From positions 1-43,069 of the forward strand of contig JADGRQ010000035.1 in the NCBI GenBank assembly GCA_017880775.1: 43,069 nucleotides of DNA, in the 5' to 3' direction. The position numbers were made by a program, and so were the translations under genes. How positions within the stretch are numbered: position 1 is the stretch's first letter; each line of letters opens with the position of its first letter. A model generated the notes under the pieces. The model did no database searches. It was not told where the DNA came from and saw nothing but the letters and a program-made list of their open reading frames with translations. Shown piece by piece: positions 1 through 8,873 of this stretch. This DNA comes from Burkholderiales bacterium. Its GTDB lineage: Bacteria > Pseudomonadota > Gammaproteobacteria > Burkholderiales > SG8-39.

Positions 1-841
1 TTGTTGCTGCATCCGTCTTGGTGACAACCACGACATCGGCCATGCGCAGGACCGCCTCGCCCGGATGATGCGTGTCGGTCTGCTCCGGCCGCAGCGCATC
101 CACCAGCACGATGTGAAAATCCGGCCGTACGAACGGAAAGTCGTTGTTGCCGCCGTCCCACAGGATCAGGTCCGCCTCGTGCTCGGCGCGCCGCAGGATG
201 CGTTCGTAGTCGACGCCGGCGTACACCGCGTTTCCGGCGGCGATATGCGGCTCGTATTCTTCGCGCTCCTCGATCGTGCAACCGGCGGCGTCGAGGTCCG
301 CGCGGCTCGCGAAGCGCTGCACCGCCTGGTGCTCGAGGTCGCCGTAGGGCATGGGGTGCCTGATCACCGCAATGCGCAGGCTGCGCTCGCACAGGCGCCG
401 CGACAGGTATCGCGCGACCTGCGACTTGCCGCAGCCGGTGCGCACCGCCGACACCGCGATCACCGGCAGACGGGACTGAAGCATCGTGCGCTCGGGACCG
501 AGCAGCAGGAAGTCCGCTCCCGCGGCGAGCGCGCGCGAGGCGAGGTGCATCACGTGCGCGTGCGTGACATCGCTATACGCAAACACGATTTGCCTTGCGT
601 GATATTTCGCGATCAAGGTTTCCAGTTCTCCTTCCTCCAGGACGGGAATTCCATTCGGATAGAGCGACCCCGAAAGGGAAGGCGGATAGCGGCGTCCGGC
701 GATGCCCGGGATCTGCGCCGCCGTGAAGGCGACCACCTCGACGCCCGGGTCGTCGCGGTAGACGACGTTGAAATCGTGGAAGTCGCGGCCCGCGGCCCCG
801 AGGATGACCGTGCGCACGCGGGACGATGATTTGATCTGCAT
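1..841 (-). CDS. Cyclic 2,3-diphosphoglycerate synthetase-like GTPase (partial, 3' end outside window)
   Basis: Reading the minus strand from the ATG at 841 gives about 280 uninterrupted codons that leave the window without a stop. The N-terminus carries LGAAGRDFHDFN, followed about 50 residues later by a second segment ending in a P-loop-like AVRTGCGKSQ, then LILWDGGNNDFPF and, near the window edge, VVVVTKTDA. This combination is typical of the cyclic 2,3-diphosphoglycerate synthetase / P-loop GTPase family. In methanogens that family makes an osmolyte; in proteobacteria the role is unproven. The gene diverges from the exporter operon across a 39-bp gap. Codons end mostly in G or C, as in the neighbouring core genes. 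Family assignment is fairly firm from the motifs; the reaction in this organism is not. Confidence 0.75.
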   Translation of the reverse strand, partial: MQIKSSSRVRTVILGAAGRDFHDFNVVYRDDPGVEVVAFTAAQIPGIAGRRYPPSLSGSLYPNGIPVLEEGELETLIAKYHARQIVFAYSDVTHAHVMHLASRALAAGADFLLLGPERTMLQSRLPVIAVSAVRTGCGKSQVARYLSRRLCERSLRIAVIRHPMPYGDLEHQAVQRFASRADLDAAGCTIEEREEYEPHIAAGNAVYAGVDYERILRRAEHEADLILWDGGNNDFPFVRPDFHIVLVDALRPEQTDTHHPGEAVLRMADVVVVTKTDAAT

Positions 842-880
842 CAGTTCGGCCGCTCCCCGGGCTGGGAAAATGGGCATTCG

Positions 881-2098
881 ATGATAGCGAAGCTATGGAC
901 CCTGCGGTGGTGGATTTTGGGCGGTGCGGTCGCCCTCGGCGTCGTCGCCTACCTCGCCCAGGGCGCGATGTTCGGCCCGCGCGTCGAGGTAGTGAAGGTG
1001 GTGCGCCGCGATGTGGTCCAAACGGTGGTGGCGAGCGGTCGCGTGGCGACACCGTTTCGCGTCGATGTCGGCAGCCAGATCGTCGGCACAGTGACCGAAG
1101 TGCCGGTCGCGGAAGGACAGACCGTCAAGACGGGCCAGACGCTGATCGCGCTGGAAGCGAGCGAGGCGCGCGCCGGGGTGAAGCAGGCAGAGGTGGCGGT
1201 GGCGCAAGCCGAGGCGCACCTGCGGCAGTTGCGCGAGCTGCAATTGCCGGTCGCCGGCCAGGCGCTGCGCCAGGCCGAAGCCAATCTCACCAATGCCAAG
1301 GTGCAGTACGAGCGCAACCGGCGTCTCTACGAAGCGGGATTTGTCGGCAAGTCGGTCCTCGACGACGCGCAGCGCAATCTCGATGTCGCGCAAACGCAGG
1401 TCGATTCGGCACGCAAGCAGGTGGAGACGGCGCAGACCACCGGCAGCGACTACGCCATCGCGGTCACCGCGCTCGAGCAGGCGCGCGCGAGCCTGCAGGC
1501 GGCGCGCGCCAGGCTCGCCTATACGACCATCCAGGCGCCCTCCGACGGAACGCTGATCGCGCGCGACGTCGAGCGCGGCGACGTCGTGCAGCCCGGCAAG
1601 ATCCTCATGGTGCTCTCGCCCGCCGGCGAAACGCAGATCGTGCTGCAGATCGACGAGCGCAACTTGGGCCGTCTCAAGCTCGGCCAGAAGGCGCTCGCCT
1701 CCGCGGATGCTTACGCAGCGCAGAGGTTTCCGGCGGAACTGGTCTACATCAATCCCGGCGTCGATGCGCAGCGCGGCACGGTCGAAGTGAAGCTCCGGGT
1801 GCCGCAGCCGCCCGAGTACCTGAAGCAGGACATGACGGTCTCGGTCGATATCGAGGTCGAGCGCCGTCCCGGCGCACTCGCGCTGCCGGCGGAGGCGGTG
1901 CACGACGCGACCGGGCATGCGCCGTGGGTACTCGTCGTCAGTCAAGGTCGCGCAGTCCAGCGGACGGTGACGCTGGGGCTGCGCGGCGAAGGCTGGGTCG
2001 AGGTCCTCGCCGGTCCCGCGGAGGGCGACCTCGTCGTTCCGGCCTCGAACTCGCGCGTGAAGGCGGGCCAGCATCTGCGCCCGGCGCCGAATGCATAA
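881..2098 (+). CDS. Membrane-fusion (periplasmic adaptor) subunit of a DevBCA/MacAB-type ABC exporter
   Basis: A 405-residue HlyD/MacA-like adaptor. One N-terminal membrane segment (about residues 9-30) anchors it in the inner membrane. A split lipoyl half-motif follows (VGSQIVGTVTEVPVAEGQTV), then a long Ala/Gln-rich coiled-coil hairpin (about 95-205), the second lipoyl half (YTTIQAPSDGTLIARDVERG) and beta-barrel and membrane-proximal domains. Such adaptors link an inner-membrane ABC transporter to a TolC-like channel. Its last codons overlap the permease gene by 8 bp, so the two are probably translationally coupled. Adaptor-permease-ATPase is the order of cyanobacterial devBCA. No outer-membrane factor lies next to it, so it would have to use a TolC encoded elsewhere. 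The substrate is unknown. Confidence 0.85.
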   Translation: MIAKLWTLRWWILGGAVALGVVAYLAQGAMFGPRVEVVKVVRRDVVQTVVASGRVATPFRVDVGSQIVGTVTEVPVAEGQTVKTGQTLIALEASEARAGVKQAEVAVAQAEAHLRQLRELQLPVAGQALRQAEANLTNAKVQYERNRRLYEAGFVGKSVLDDAQRNLDVAQTQVDSARKQVETAQTTGSDYAIAVTALEQARASLQAARARLAYTTIQAPSDGTLIARDVERGDVVQPGKILMVLSPAGETQIVLQIDERNLGRLKLGQKALASADAYAAQRFPAELVYINPGVDAQRGTVEVKLRVPQPPEYLKQDMTVSVDIEVERRPGALALPAEAVHDATGHAPWVLVVSQGRAVQRTVTLGLRGEGWVEVLAGPAEGDLVVPASNSRVKAGQHLRPAPNA

Positions 2099-3314
2099 CT
2101 GGCTGCCCTTTGAGTGGATCGCGGCGAGCCGCTTTCTTCGCGAAGGACGGATGCAGAGCATTTCCATCATTCTCGGCGTATCGATCGGCGTCGGCGTGAT
2201 CATCTTCATGTCCGCTGCGCTCGCTGGCCAACAGGCGAACATCATCCGCCGGGTCTTGAGCGCGCAAGCTCACATCGTGCTGCTGCCCCCCCAGGAGATC
2301 GCGCGGCCGCTGCGCGAAAACGATGTCGCCGAGGCGGCGATCGTGCAAAGGCCTTTTCAGCGCGTGCGCTCGATGGACCAATGGCAGAAGATCATCAAGG
2401 AGGTGGGCGAAATGCGCGTGGTGACCGCGGTCTCGCCGATGGCCTCCGGTCCGGTGCTCGCGGTGCGCGGGGAGGCGACGCGCGCCGTCTCGGTCCTGGG
2501 CGTGGACCCCGCGCTCTATTTCCGGGTCATTCCGCTGCCCGACAAGATCGTGGCGGGCGCGGCGCGCCTCACTTCCGAGGACATCGTGATCGGCATCGAT
2601 CTGGCGAGCGACCTGGGTGTCACGGTCGGCGACAAGCTGCGCATTACGGTGGCCTCCGGGCAGGGCGCGACACTCACGATCTCAGGCATCGTCGACCTCG
2701 GCAGCAAGGGTGCAAACCAGCGCAACACCTATGTCGCGCTGCACACCGCTCAGGCGCTGCTCGGCCTGATCGGCGGTGTGTCCAGCATCGACGTGACCGT
2801 TCCCGACATCTACGCGGCGGAAGATATCGCGCAGGCGATTGCCGCCGCGACGGGGGTGGAGGCCGATAGCTGGATCAAGACCAACGCGCAGCTCTATCTT
2901 GCGATCAGCGCGCAAGTCATCGCCAATAGCACGATCCGCTTCTGCGTCGGCCTGGCGATCGCGTTCGGCATCGCCGCCGTGCTGATCGTCTCGGTGGTGC
3001 AGAAGTCCAAGGAGATCGGCATCTTGCGCGCAATGGGGGCCTCGCAGGGCCAGATCCTGCGCGTGTTTCTGCTCGAGGGCGCGGTGCTGGGTCTCGCCGG
3101 CTCGGTGTTCGGCTCGGCGCTCGGCGCTGGGGCGATTCTCGCCTGGCAGACATTACTCAAGAACCCTGATGGCACGCCGCTGTTCCCGCTCGAGATGGAC
3201 CCGCGGCTGTTCATCGCGTCCGCGGTTCTCGCGACCTTGACCGGCCTCGCCTCCGCGGTGGCCCCCGCGCTGCGCGGCGCGCGCCTCGATCCGGTGGTGG
3301 CGATCCGTGGCTGA
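2091..3314 (+). CDS. ABC exporter permease, FtsX/MacB (DevC-like) family
   Basis: A 407-residue permease with the MacB/FtsX topology. One membrane helix lies near the N-terminus (about residues 23-45, after FLREGRMQS). A large periplasmic domain follows (about 50-275), then three C-terminal helices (about 280-305, 325-355 and 370-400). The cytoplasmic stretch [15 protein letters not shown] is the conserved coupling region that contacts the ATPase in this family. The start codon lies inside the adaptor gene, and the end overlaps the GTG start of the ATPase gene by 8 bp, so all three are one operon. It should couple ATP hydrolysis in the cytoplasm to movement of the adaptor; the cargo cannot be read from sequence. 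Confidence 0.85.
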   Translation: MHNWLPFEWIAASRFLREGRMQSISIILGVSIGVGVIIFMSAALAGQQANIIRRVLSAQAHIVLLPPQEIARPLRENDVAEAAIVQRPFQRVRSMDQWQKIIKEVGEMRVVTAVSPMASGPVLAVRGEATRAVSVLGVDPALYFRVIPLPDKIVAGAARLTSEDIVIGIDLASDLGVTVGDKLRITVASGQGATLTISGIVDLGSKGANQRNTYVALHTAQALLGLIGGVSSIDVTVPDIYAAEDIAQAIAAATGVEADSWIKTNAQLYLAISAQVIANSTIRFCVGLAIAFGIAAVLIVSVVQKSKEIGILRAMGASQGQILRVFLLEGAVLGLAGSVFGSALGAGAILAWQTLLKNPDGTPLFPLEMDPRLFIASAVLATLTGLASAVAPALRGARLDPVVAIRG

Positions 3315-4056
3315 GGAAGTCCTTCGGCTGGAAGGCATCCGCAAGTCCTACAACGTCGGCACGCCGGTCGAGTCCGAGGTGCTGCACGGCATCGACCTCG
3401 TGCTGCAGGTGGGCGAGTTCTGCGCGCTGATGGGGCCTTCGGGGTGCGGCAAGACCACGCTGCTCAACGTGATGGGCCTGCTCGATCGGCCGTCGGCGGG
3501 AAAGCTGTTCATCAAAGGCGCGGAAACGAGCGGCCTCGGCGACAGGGGGCTCACGGCGCTTCGCGGCCACAGCATCGGCTTCGTATTTCAGTACCATCAT
3601 CTGCTGCCGGCGTTCACGGCCGTTGAGAATGTCATGATGCCGATGCTGGTGGATCGCGGCCGGCCGGACGCCGCCATGCGGCGCCGCGCCAACGAGTTGC
3701 TGGAGAGCATGGCGCTCACGCCCTGGCGCGACAACCTCGCGATCAACATGTCCGGCGGACAGCAGCAGCGCGTCGCGGTGGCGCGGGCGCTGGCAATGGA
3801 TCCTTCATTGCTGCTCGCCGACGAGCCGACGGGAAATCTCGACACCAAGGCGGCTCAGGGCGTGTTCGACATGATGCGCGAGGTGAACCGCAGGCACGGA
3901 ACCACGGTGCTCGTCGTCACCCACAATCACGCGCTTGCCGCGCAGTGCGGCCGGATCGTCGAGCTGGTGGACGGGCGGATCGTGAGCGACCGGCACCTTC
4001 CTGCCGCGGCCCAGGCTGCAGTTGAGCATACGGAAGAGACTTCGCAGCGGCGCTAG
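3307..4056 (+). CDS. ABC exporter ATP-binding subunit, LolD/MacB/DevA-like
   Basis: A 249-residue nucleotide-binding protein. Visible motifs in order: Walker [10 protein letters not shown] (about residues 43-51), a Q-loop in [13 protein letters not shown], signature [14 protein letters not shown], Walker [13 protein letters not shown] and the switch histidine in VVTHNH. The GNLD ending of Walker B and the FQ-HLLP motif place it with the LolD/MacB/DevA ATPases that serve FtsX-type permeases. Translation appears to start at a GTG within the last codons of the permease gene. It is the last gene of the exporter operon; a separate gene follows after a short gap. Confidence 0.9.
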   Translation: MAEEVLRLEGIRKSYNVGTPVESEVLHGIDLVLQVGEFCALMGPSGCGKTTLLNVMGLLDRPSAGKLFIKGAETSGLGDRGLTALRGHSIGFVFQYHHLLPAFTAVENVMMPMLVDRGRPDAAMRRRANELLESMALTPWRDNLAINMSGGQQQRVAVARALAMDPSLLLADEPTGNLDTKAAQGVFDMMREVNRRHGTTVLVVTHNHALAAQCGRIVELVDGRIVSDRHLPAAAQAAVEHTEETSQRR

Positions 4057-4074
4057 TCATTGCTTTGTCGGGGC

Positions 4075-4572
4075 ATGTACAAGCTCGCTCAACTCCTTTA
4101 CCTGATGGCGCCGGCGTACCTCGCCAATATGGCGCCGCCGTTTCTGAAGTACTGGAAGGGGTGGAACCGGCCGATCAGCAAGCGCTGGCTGGGCGAACAC
4201 AAGACAGTCGGGGGTTTCGCATTGGGAGTCACCGTTGCAATCGGCGCGGCCTACGTGCAGTCGGCGATCGATTGGGAGGGCAGCCTCGTGTCCTACGACA
4301 ACTGGCCGCTCATCGGCCTTGCGCTCGGCTTCGGGGCGCTGGGCGGCGACACGCTGAAGAGCTTCTTCAAGCGCGCGCGCGGCATCCCGCCGGGTGAGTC
4401 GTGGGTGCCGGCCGATCAGCTCGACTTCGTGCTCGGCGCGCTGATCTTCGCCTGGCCGTGGGCGCGGCTCGACTGGTCCGACGTGCTAATCATTGTCGCC
4501 GTGAGCTTCGTTGGCGACATCGCGGTCAACCAGGCAGCTTATCGATTCAAAATTCGCGACACTGGATGGTAA
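4075..4572 (+). CDS. CarS/DUF46-like integral membrane protein (CDP-archaeol synthase family)
   Basis: A 165-residue hydrophobic protein. The ATG at 4075 is preferred over a TTG five codons upstream because the family-typical N-terminus (LMAPAYLANMAPP) follows it directly. Further family features are ISKRWLGEHKTVGG, GALGGDTLKSFFKR and a C-terminal FVGDIAVNQAAYRF, with four or five membrane spans. In archaea this family (CarS) transfers CMP to an unsaturated archaeal diether lipid. Bacterial members exist, but their substrate is unclear and may be a conventional phospholipid precursor. It lies 18 bp after the exporter ATPase gene and may be co-transcribed. It converges on the FtsH gene, with 19 bp between the stop codons. 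Confidence 0.7.
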   Translation: MYKLAQLLYLMAPAYLANMAPPFLKYWKGWNRPISKRWLGEHKTVGGFALGVTVAIGAAYVQSAIDWEGSLVSYDNWPLIGLALGFGALGGDTLKSFFKRARGIPPGESWVPADQLDFVLGALIFAWPWARLDWSDVLIIVAVSFVGDIAVNQAAYRFKIRDTGW

Positions 4573-4591
4573 TCGACTAGGGAAGACGCGA

Positions 4592-6415
4592 TCACGGCGA
4601 CGGGCTTTCCGCGACTGGGCCGAGCCTGAGCGCGGCGAGGTCGGCTTCCACGAGAGTTTCCTTTTCGAGCAGCAGGCGCGCGCCGCGCTCGAGAGTGGTT
4701 TTCTCGCGGCGCAGGATGGCGAGCGCCTTGTCGTGCGCTGCGCTTACGATGTCGCGCACCGCGACGTCGATCTCGCGCGCGGTCGCTTCACTGTACTCGC
4801 GCGCGGCGGCGACCGGAACGTCGGCGAGGAAGGGCGAGCGATCTTCCTCGTAAGCGACATCGCCGAGCGCTTTCACCATGCCGTAGCGCATCGCCATGCC
4901 GCGCGCGATGTTCGTCACCTTCACGAGGTCGTCGGCGGCGCCGGTGGAGAGATGGCCGAAGCAGACCTCCTCGGCGACCCGGCCGCCGAGCAGCACGGCC
5001 ATCTTGTTCTCCAGCTCCTCACGCGTCATCAGGAAGCGGTCTTCGGTCGGGCGCTGGATCGTGTAGCCCAAAGCGCCGATGCCGCGGGGAATGATCGAGA
5101 CCTTGTGCACGGGGTTGGTGCCCGGGAGCGCAAGCGCAACGAGGACATGGCCCATCTCGTGGTGCGCGACGATGCGCCGCTCGCTCGCGGTCAGCACGCG
5201 GTTCTTCTTCTCCAGTCCGGCGACGATGCGCTCGACCGCTTGCGTGAAGTCCTCGAGGGTCACGGCCTCGCCGCCGCGGCGCGTCGCGAGCAGCGCCGCC
5301 TCGTTGACGAGGTTCGCGAGATCCGCGCCCGAGAAACCGGGAGTCAGAGCGGCGATCTGCTCGAGCTCGACGCCCGGAGCGAGCCGGATCTTCCCGATGT
5401 GCACCTTCAGAATCTGGATGCGGCCCGCCCTGTCGGGCCGGTCGACCAGCACCTGCCGGTCGAAGCGGCCGGCGCGCAGGAGTGCCGGGTCGAGGATCTC
5501 CGGACGGTTGGTGGCGGCAAGAAGCACCACGCCGGTCGACGGATCGAAACCGTCCAGCTCGGCGAGGAGCTGATTCAGCGTCTGCTCCTTCTCGTCGTGG
5601 CCGCCGAGGCCGAAGCTGCCGCGCGCCCGGCCGACCGCGTCCAACTCATCGATGAAAATGATTGCCGGCGCCTTCTGCCGCGCCTGCTCGAAAAGATCGC
5701 GCACCCGCGCCGCGCCCACGCCGACGAACATCTCGACGAACTCGGAGCCCGAGATCGAGAAGAACGCGACGCCCGATTCTCCCGCCACGGCACGGGCGAG
5801 CAAGGTCTTGCCGGTGCCGGGCGGTCCGACGAGCAGGATGCCCTTGGGGATGCGGGCGCCCAGGCGCCCGTAGCGCTTCGGGTCCTTGAGGAATTCGACG
5901 ACTTCCTGCAGCTCGGCTTTCGCTTCGTCGACACCCGCGACGTCGGCGAAGGTGACGCCGGTCTGCTTTTCCTCGTAAACCTTGGCGCGGCTTTTCCCGA
6001 TGCTCAATAATCCGCCGAGTCCGCCCTGCTGGCCCGCCATGCGGCGCGCGAGGAAATACCACACGCCGAAGAACACGAGCGCCGGAACGATCCACGACAG
6101 CAGGTCGCGCAGCAGAGTGCTTTCGTAGCTCCGCGTGTACGGCACGCCGTATTTCGAGATGCGCTCCGCGACATCCGGCTCGACGCGGTTCGCTACCACG
6201 ATTGCCTTGCCGCCTTCGGCCGTCTTCAGCTTGCCGATGACCTGGCGATCGCCGACCGTTACCTCGGCAATGCGTCCGTCGGCGAGCATTTTTTCGAACT
6301 CGCTGTACGGCACGACCTCCAGCGTCTGCGCCTGCTGCCACCATTGCTGCACGAGCAGCATCGCTATCAGCGTGAAGGCGAAGTAAGCCAGATTGAATTT
6401 TGTCTGCTTTTCCAT
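4592..6415 (-). CDS. ftsH: FtsH-type ATP-dependent zinc metalloprotease
   Basis: A 607-residue membrane AAA+ protease. A first membrane helix (about residues 8-25) is followed by a small periplasmic domain, a second helix near 110-128, and then the AAA module: Walker A GPPGTGKT, Walker [16 protein letters not shown], and the second region of homology in [21 protein letters not shown]. The protease domain has the zinc motif HEMGH in place of the usual HEAGH, and a downstream acidic ligand in STGAADDL. The reading frame stays open far upstream across the antiporter gene. The ATG at 6415 is chosen because the first transmembrane segment begins right after it. At 607 residues it is shorter than E. 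coli FtsH (644), mainly at the C-terminus. It may be a second, specialised FtsH. An FNR-like palindrome sits about 50 bp upstream. Confidence 0.9.
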   Translation of the reverse strand: MEKQTKFNLAYFAFTLIAMLLVQQWWQQAQTLEVVPYSEFEKMLADGRIAEVTVGDRQVIGKLKTAEGGKAIVVANRVEPDVAERISKYGVPYTRSYESTLLRDLLSWIVPALVFFGVWYFLARRMAGQQGGLGGLLSIGKSRAKVYEEKQTGVTFADVAGVDEAKAELQEVVEFLKDPKRYGRLGARIPKGILLVGPPGTGKTLLARAVAGESGVAFFSISGSEFVEMFVGVGAARVRDLFEQARQKAPAIIFIDELDAVGRARGSFGLGGHDEKEQTLNQLLAELDGFDPSTGVVLLAATNRPEILDPALLRAGRFDRQVLVDRPDRAGRIQILKVHIGKIRLAPGVELEQIAALTPGFSGADLANLVNEAALLATRRGGEAVTLEDFTQAVERIVAGLEKKNRVLTASERRIVAHHEMGHVLVALALPGTNPVHKVSIIPRGIGALGYTIQRPTEDRFLMTREELENKMAVLLGGRVAEEVCFGHLSTGAADDLVKVTNIARGMAMRYGMVKALGDVAYEEDRSPFLADVPVAAAREYSEATAREIDVAVRDIVSAAHDKALAILRREKTTLERGARLLLEKETLVEADLAALRLGPVAESPSP

Positions 6416-6464
6416 GGCGTCCCGGTGACAGGGAGAGAGGGTAGTGCACGGCGCCGCACAAGGT

Positions 6465-6478
6465 TTGACGCAGGTCAA
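6465..6478 (-). promoter_or_regulatory. FNR/ANR-like palindromic operator upstream of ftsH
   Basis: A perfect inverted repeat, TTGAC-4 bp-GTCAA, very close to the FNR consensus TTGAT-4 bp-ATCAA. Its centre is about 56 bp upstream of the ftsH ATG. If it sits at -41.5, as in class II FNR promoters, transcription would start near 6430. A weak -10-like TACCCT then falls at 6443-6438 on the minus strand, about where expected. This suggests induction of ftsH under low oxygen. It is inference from sequence only; a 14-bp site can occur by chance. Confidence 0.5.
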
Positions 6479-6564
6479 CCCGCCCGGGGCGGCCGCGAAG
6501 GACCCGCTGCGATCGAACTCCACGTTCGTCGCCGAGACGTGCCCGGCGTTCTGAAGCCGCGCCA

Positions 6565-7773
6565 TCAGGCAGCCTGGGTAACGATGCTCTTCATGCGTTC
6601 CAGTTTCGGAGATACCACGGGCACCGTAAGCATGGTGCTCGCAACGGCCATCAGCAGCAGTGCCGTGAACGTCTCGCTGGTGATGACGCCCCTGTCCATG
6701 AGGATATTGGCGAAGATGATCATGATCAGCGCCTTCGTCTGCAGCAGCCAACCGATGATCGAAGCCTCGCCTGGCTGCCACTTGAGGACCTTCCCCGCGG
6801 CCTGAACGCCGAGCCACTTGCCCCCTACCGAAGCGAAGAGCAACACGGCCGCGGCGATGAACACCGCCTCGCCACCCACGCTCCAATTGGTTCTCAAACC
6901 CGTGCTCAGGAAAAAAACCGGCATCACGACCAACAGCACATGGTGACGCAGCAGGTCCATCTGCTTCTGGTCGAACCAATCGCCATCCATGACGGCTCCC
7001 GAGAGGAACGCCCCGACCATGAAATGCAGTCCGGACCAATCTGCGCCGAAGGCGCACACGGCGAGCCAGATCAGACCCACGTACCAGCGGTCCGTCTCCG
7101 GCAGCCGCACCATCAGTTTGCGGAATCCGTAACTGCAAACTCCGAAGGCAAATAGAAACGCGCCCTGCATGCTCACGCGCTGCCAGTCCATCAGGATTAG
7201 GGCCAGCACGCCCCAGATGGCGATGTCATCCAGGCTCGCATAGCGCAGGATGCGCTGCCCGATGGCTTGCCGCAGGATCTCCAGCTTCTCCATGAGCAGA
7301 ATCAGGATGGGAAGCGCGGTAACGGCGCAGGCCATGCCCACTCCGAGGACGAACTGCCAAGTCATCGCCCTGGGACCGATCCAGCCGTCGTGCATCAACA
7401 TGCCCGCGGCCACGATGCTGCCCAACAGCAGCGGCGTGGCGAGGGCGAGCCCGGCTGTGATGGCACTTTCGCGGCGATGCGCCCAGGCCTTCTTCAGGTC
7501 CAGTTCGATGCCGGCGATCCACACGAAAATCATCACTGCCCACCAGGCGATGCCGTTCAACGATTGGACGACCGGCTGGGTAAAGACGAAGGCGTAGTAA
7601 TCCGGGAAAATTCTTCCCAAGATGCCAGGCCCCAGCAAAATTCCGGTGATGATTTGCACGACCACGAGGGGGGCGTAGTAGTCGGTCTTGCCCACGCGCC
7701 AGATCAGATACGGGACGGTGAAGATGATCCCGATGGCGATCAGGAATATCTCCGTAGTGCTCAAGCCCGTCAC
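6565..7773 (-). CDS. Cation:proton antiporter, CPA2/KefB-type membrane domain
   Basis: A 402-residue, almost wholly hydrophobic protein of the Na+/H+ exchanger superfamily (CPA2), with about 11-13 membrane spans. The family stretch [16 protein letters not shown] lies in the second span, [14 protein letters not shown] follows span four, and [10 protein letters not shown] lies mid-protein. No TrkA-N or other cytoplasmic nucleotide-binding domain is attached, unlike KefB/KefC, so it is a membrane-only member. Translation starts at a GTG three bases after the stop of the reductase gene, so the two genes are very likely coupled. The ion (Na+ or K+) cannot be told from sequence. Confidence 0.85.
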   Translation of the reverse strand: MTGLSTTEIFLIAIGIIFTVPYLIWRVGKTDYYAPLVVVQIITGILLGPGILGRIFPDYYAFVFTQPVVQSLNGIAWWAVMIFVWIAGIELDLKKAWAHRRESAITAGLALATPLLLGSIVAAGMLMHDGWIGPRAMTWQFVLGVGMACAVTALPILILLMEKLEILRQAIGQRILRYASLDDIAIWGVLALILMDWQRVSMQGAFLFAFGVCSYGFRKLMVRLPETDRWYVGLIWLAVCAFGADWSGLHFMVGAFLSGAVMDGDWFDQKQMDLLRHHVLLVVMPVFFLSTGLRTNWSVGGEAVFIAAAVLLFASVGGKWLGVQAAGKVLKWQPGEASIIGWLLQTKALIMIIFANILMDRGVITSETFTALLLMAVASTMLTVPVVSPKLERMKSIVTQAA

Positions 7774-7776
7774 GAA

Positions 7777-8832
7777 CTAACCCTGCAACAGCGAAGGTGA
7801 AGGCTTCAATTCTCCTCGCTCCACACGCGTAACGATCTCAGTCAGCTTTGCGTGGCTCGGCGCCGGCACGCCAACTTCGGCGCCCTTCGCCGCGATGAAG
7901 CCGTTCATCGCGTCGATCTCGGTGCGGCGTCCCTTGAGGATGTCCTGCGCCATGGACGGTCGCTGGATGTCGCCGCGCGGGTTCGCGCCGGCTTTAGGAA
8001 CCAGCATCGCTTCGGCTTCCGCGAGCGCGCCGGCATCGCCCTCGGCGGCGAGCGCGAGGCGCTCCGGATCGATGCCGCGCACCTTCTCCAGCTGGTAGCC
8101 GAGCGCCTGGCCAACGCGTATCGCCTCGCCCGCGAGCCGGATCTGGAAGCGCCGGATGGTTTCGTTGCGCAGGCACTCGCCGGAGGTCAGCCCGGTCGCG
8201 GCGGTGACGCCGTTGCCCATGCCGTTCTGGACCAGTTTCGACCAGCGCTCGCCCCACAGGTTGGTGGTCGCCTTCGCGCTGTCGATCTGCCCGAACCACC
8301 CGACCAGTTCCTCGATGCGGCGCGTCACGCGCCCGTGCGGCTCGCCAACGCGGAATATCGTGTACTTGTCGCCGCCCTTGGCCACCGTCCTGCGGATGCG
8401 CGCGGGCTCGTACAGGTCCACCGAGATCAGCGAGGCGACGACGCCGACGGTGCGTCCCCAGCCGACCACGCCCGCGATGGTTTCCTCGTTCAGGCAGTTC
8501 TGCAGCGACACGACGAAGCCTTCCGGCGACAGGTAGGGCTTGATCAGCATCGCGGCCCAGTCGGTGTCGTAGGACTTGACCGCGACCATCGCGACGTCCA
8601 CCGGCCGGCGCGCGAGCGACTGCACCTCGGTCAGGTGCAGCGTCTTTGCCCGCGTCACGGTGAAGCGCTCTGCGGGGGTCATGCCGTCCAGCTCGAGGCC
8701 GCGCGCGCGGATTGTCTCCACGTGCTCCGGCCAAGGGTCGATCAGGGTCACGTCGTGCCCGAGATGCGCGAGCGTCCCCCCGACATAGCCGCCCAGCGCC
8801 CCGGCGCCGACAATTGCGATCCGCTTGCTCAT
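7777..8832 (-). CDS. 2-dehydropantoate 2-reductase family (PanE/ApbA-like) oxidoreductase
   Basis: A 351-residue NAD(P)-dependent reductase. The Rossmann motif VGAGALGGYVGG lies at residues 7-18, right after the start. AMVAVKSYDTD and VSLQNCLNEE correspond to the nucleotide-binding domain, and the C-terminal helical domain holds the ketopantoate-reductase segment KLVQNGMGNGVTAATG. The ATG at 8832 is chosen because the Rossmann strand starts there and a good ribosome site (AGGAGAGGAAA) precedes it; the frame is open further upstream. It could make pantoate for CoA synthesis. Many such paralogues act on other 2-keto acids, and its length (PanE is usually about 300) and catabolic neighbours favour a paralogue. 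It diverges from the dienelactone-hydrolase gene over a 41-bp gap. Confidence 0.8.
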   Translation of the reverse strand: MSKRIAIVGAGALGGYVGGTLAHLGHDVTLIDPWPEHVETIRARGLELDGMTPAERFTVTRAKTLHLTEVQSLARRPVDVAMVAVKSYDTDWAAMLIKPYLSPEGFVVSLQNCLNEETIAGVVGWGRTVGVVASLISVDLYEPARIRRTVAKGGDKYTIFRVGEPHGRVTRRIEELVGWFGQIDSAKATTNLWGERWSKLVQNGMGNGVTAATGLTSGECLRNETIRRFQIRLAGEAIRVGQALGYQLEKVRGIDPERLALAAEGDAGALAEAEAMLVPKAGANPRGDIQRPSMAQDILKGRRTEIDAMNGFIAAKGAEVGVPAPSHAKLTEIVTRVERGELKPSPSLLQG

Positions 8833-8873
8833 TTTCCTCTCCTCCGAGATGATACCAATGAAGGAGCGCAGCC

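Noticed and set aside
65-829. Long plus-strand frame at the left edge
   Set aside because: It is antisense to a clear GTPase-like gene on the minus strand that carries family motifs and runs off the window.
831-844. FNR-like sequence TTGAT-N4-ATCAG
   Set aside because: It overlaps the start codon of the GTPase gene and has an imperfect arm; it is explained by the codons for MQIK and is badly placed for activation.
6416-7138. N-terminal extension of the FtsH frame of about 240 codons
   Set aside because: It runs antiparallel in phase through the antiporter gene, has no family similarity, and FtsH starts normally at its first membrane helix.
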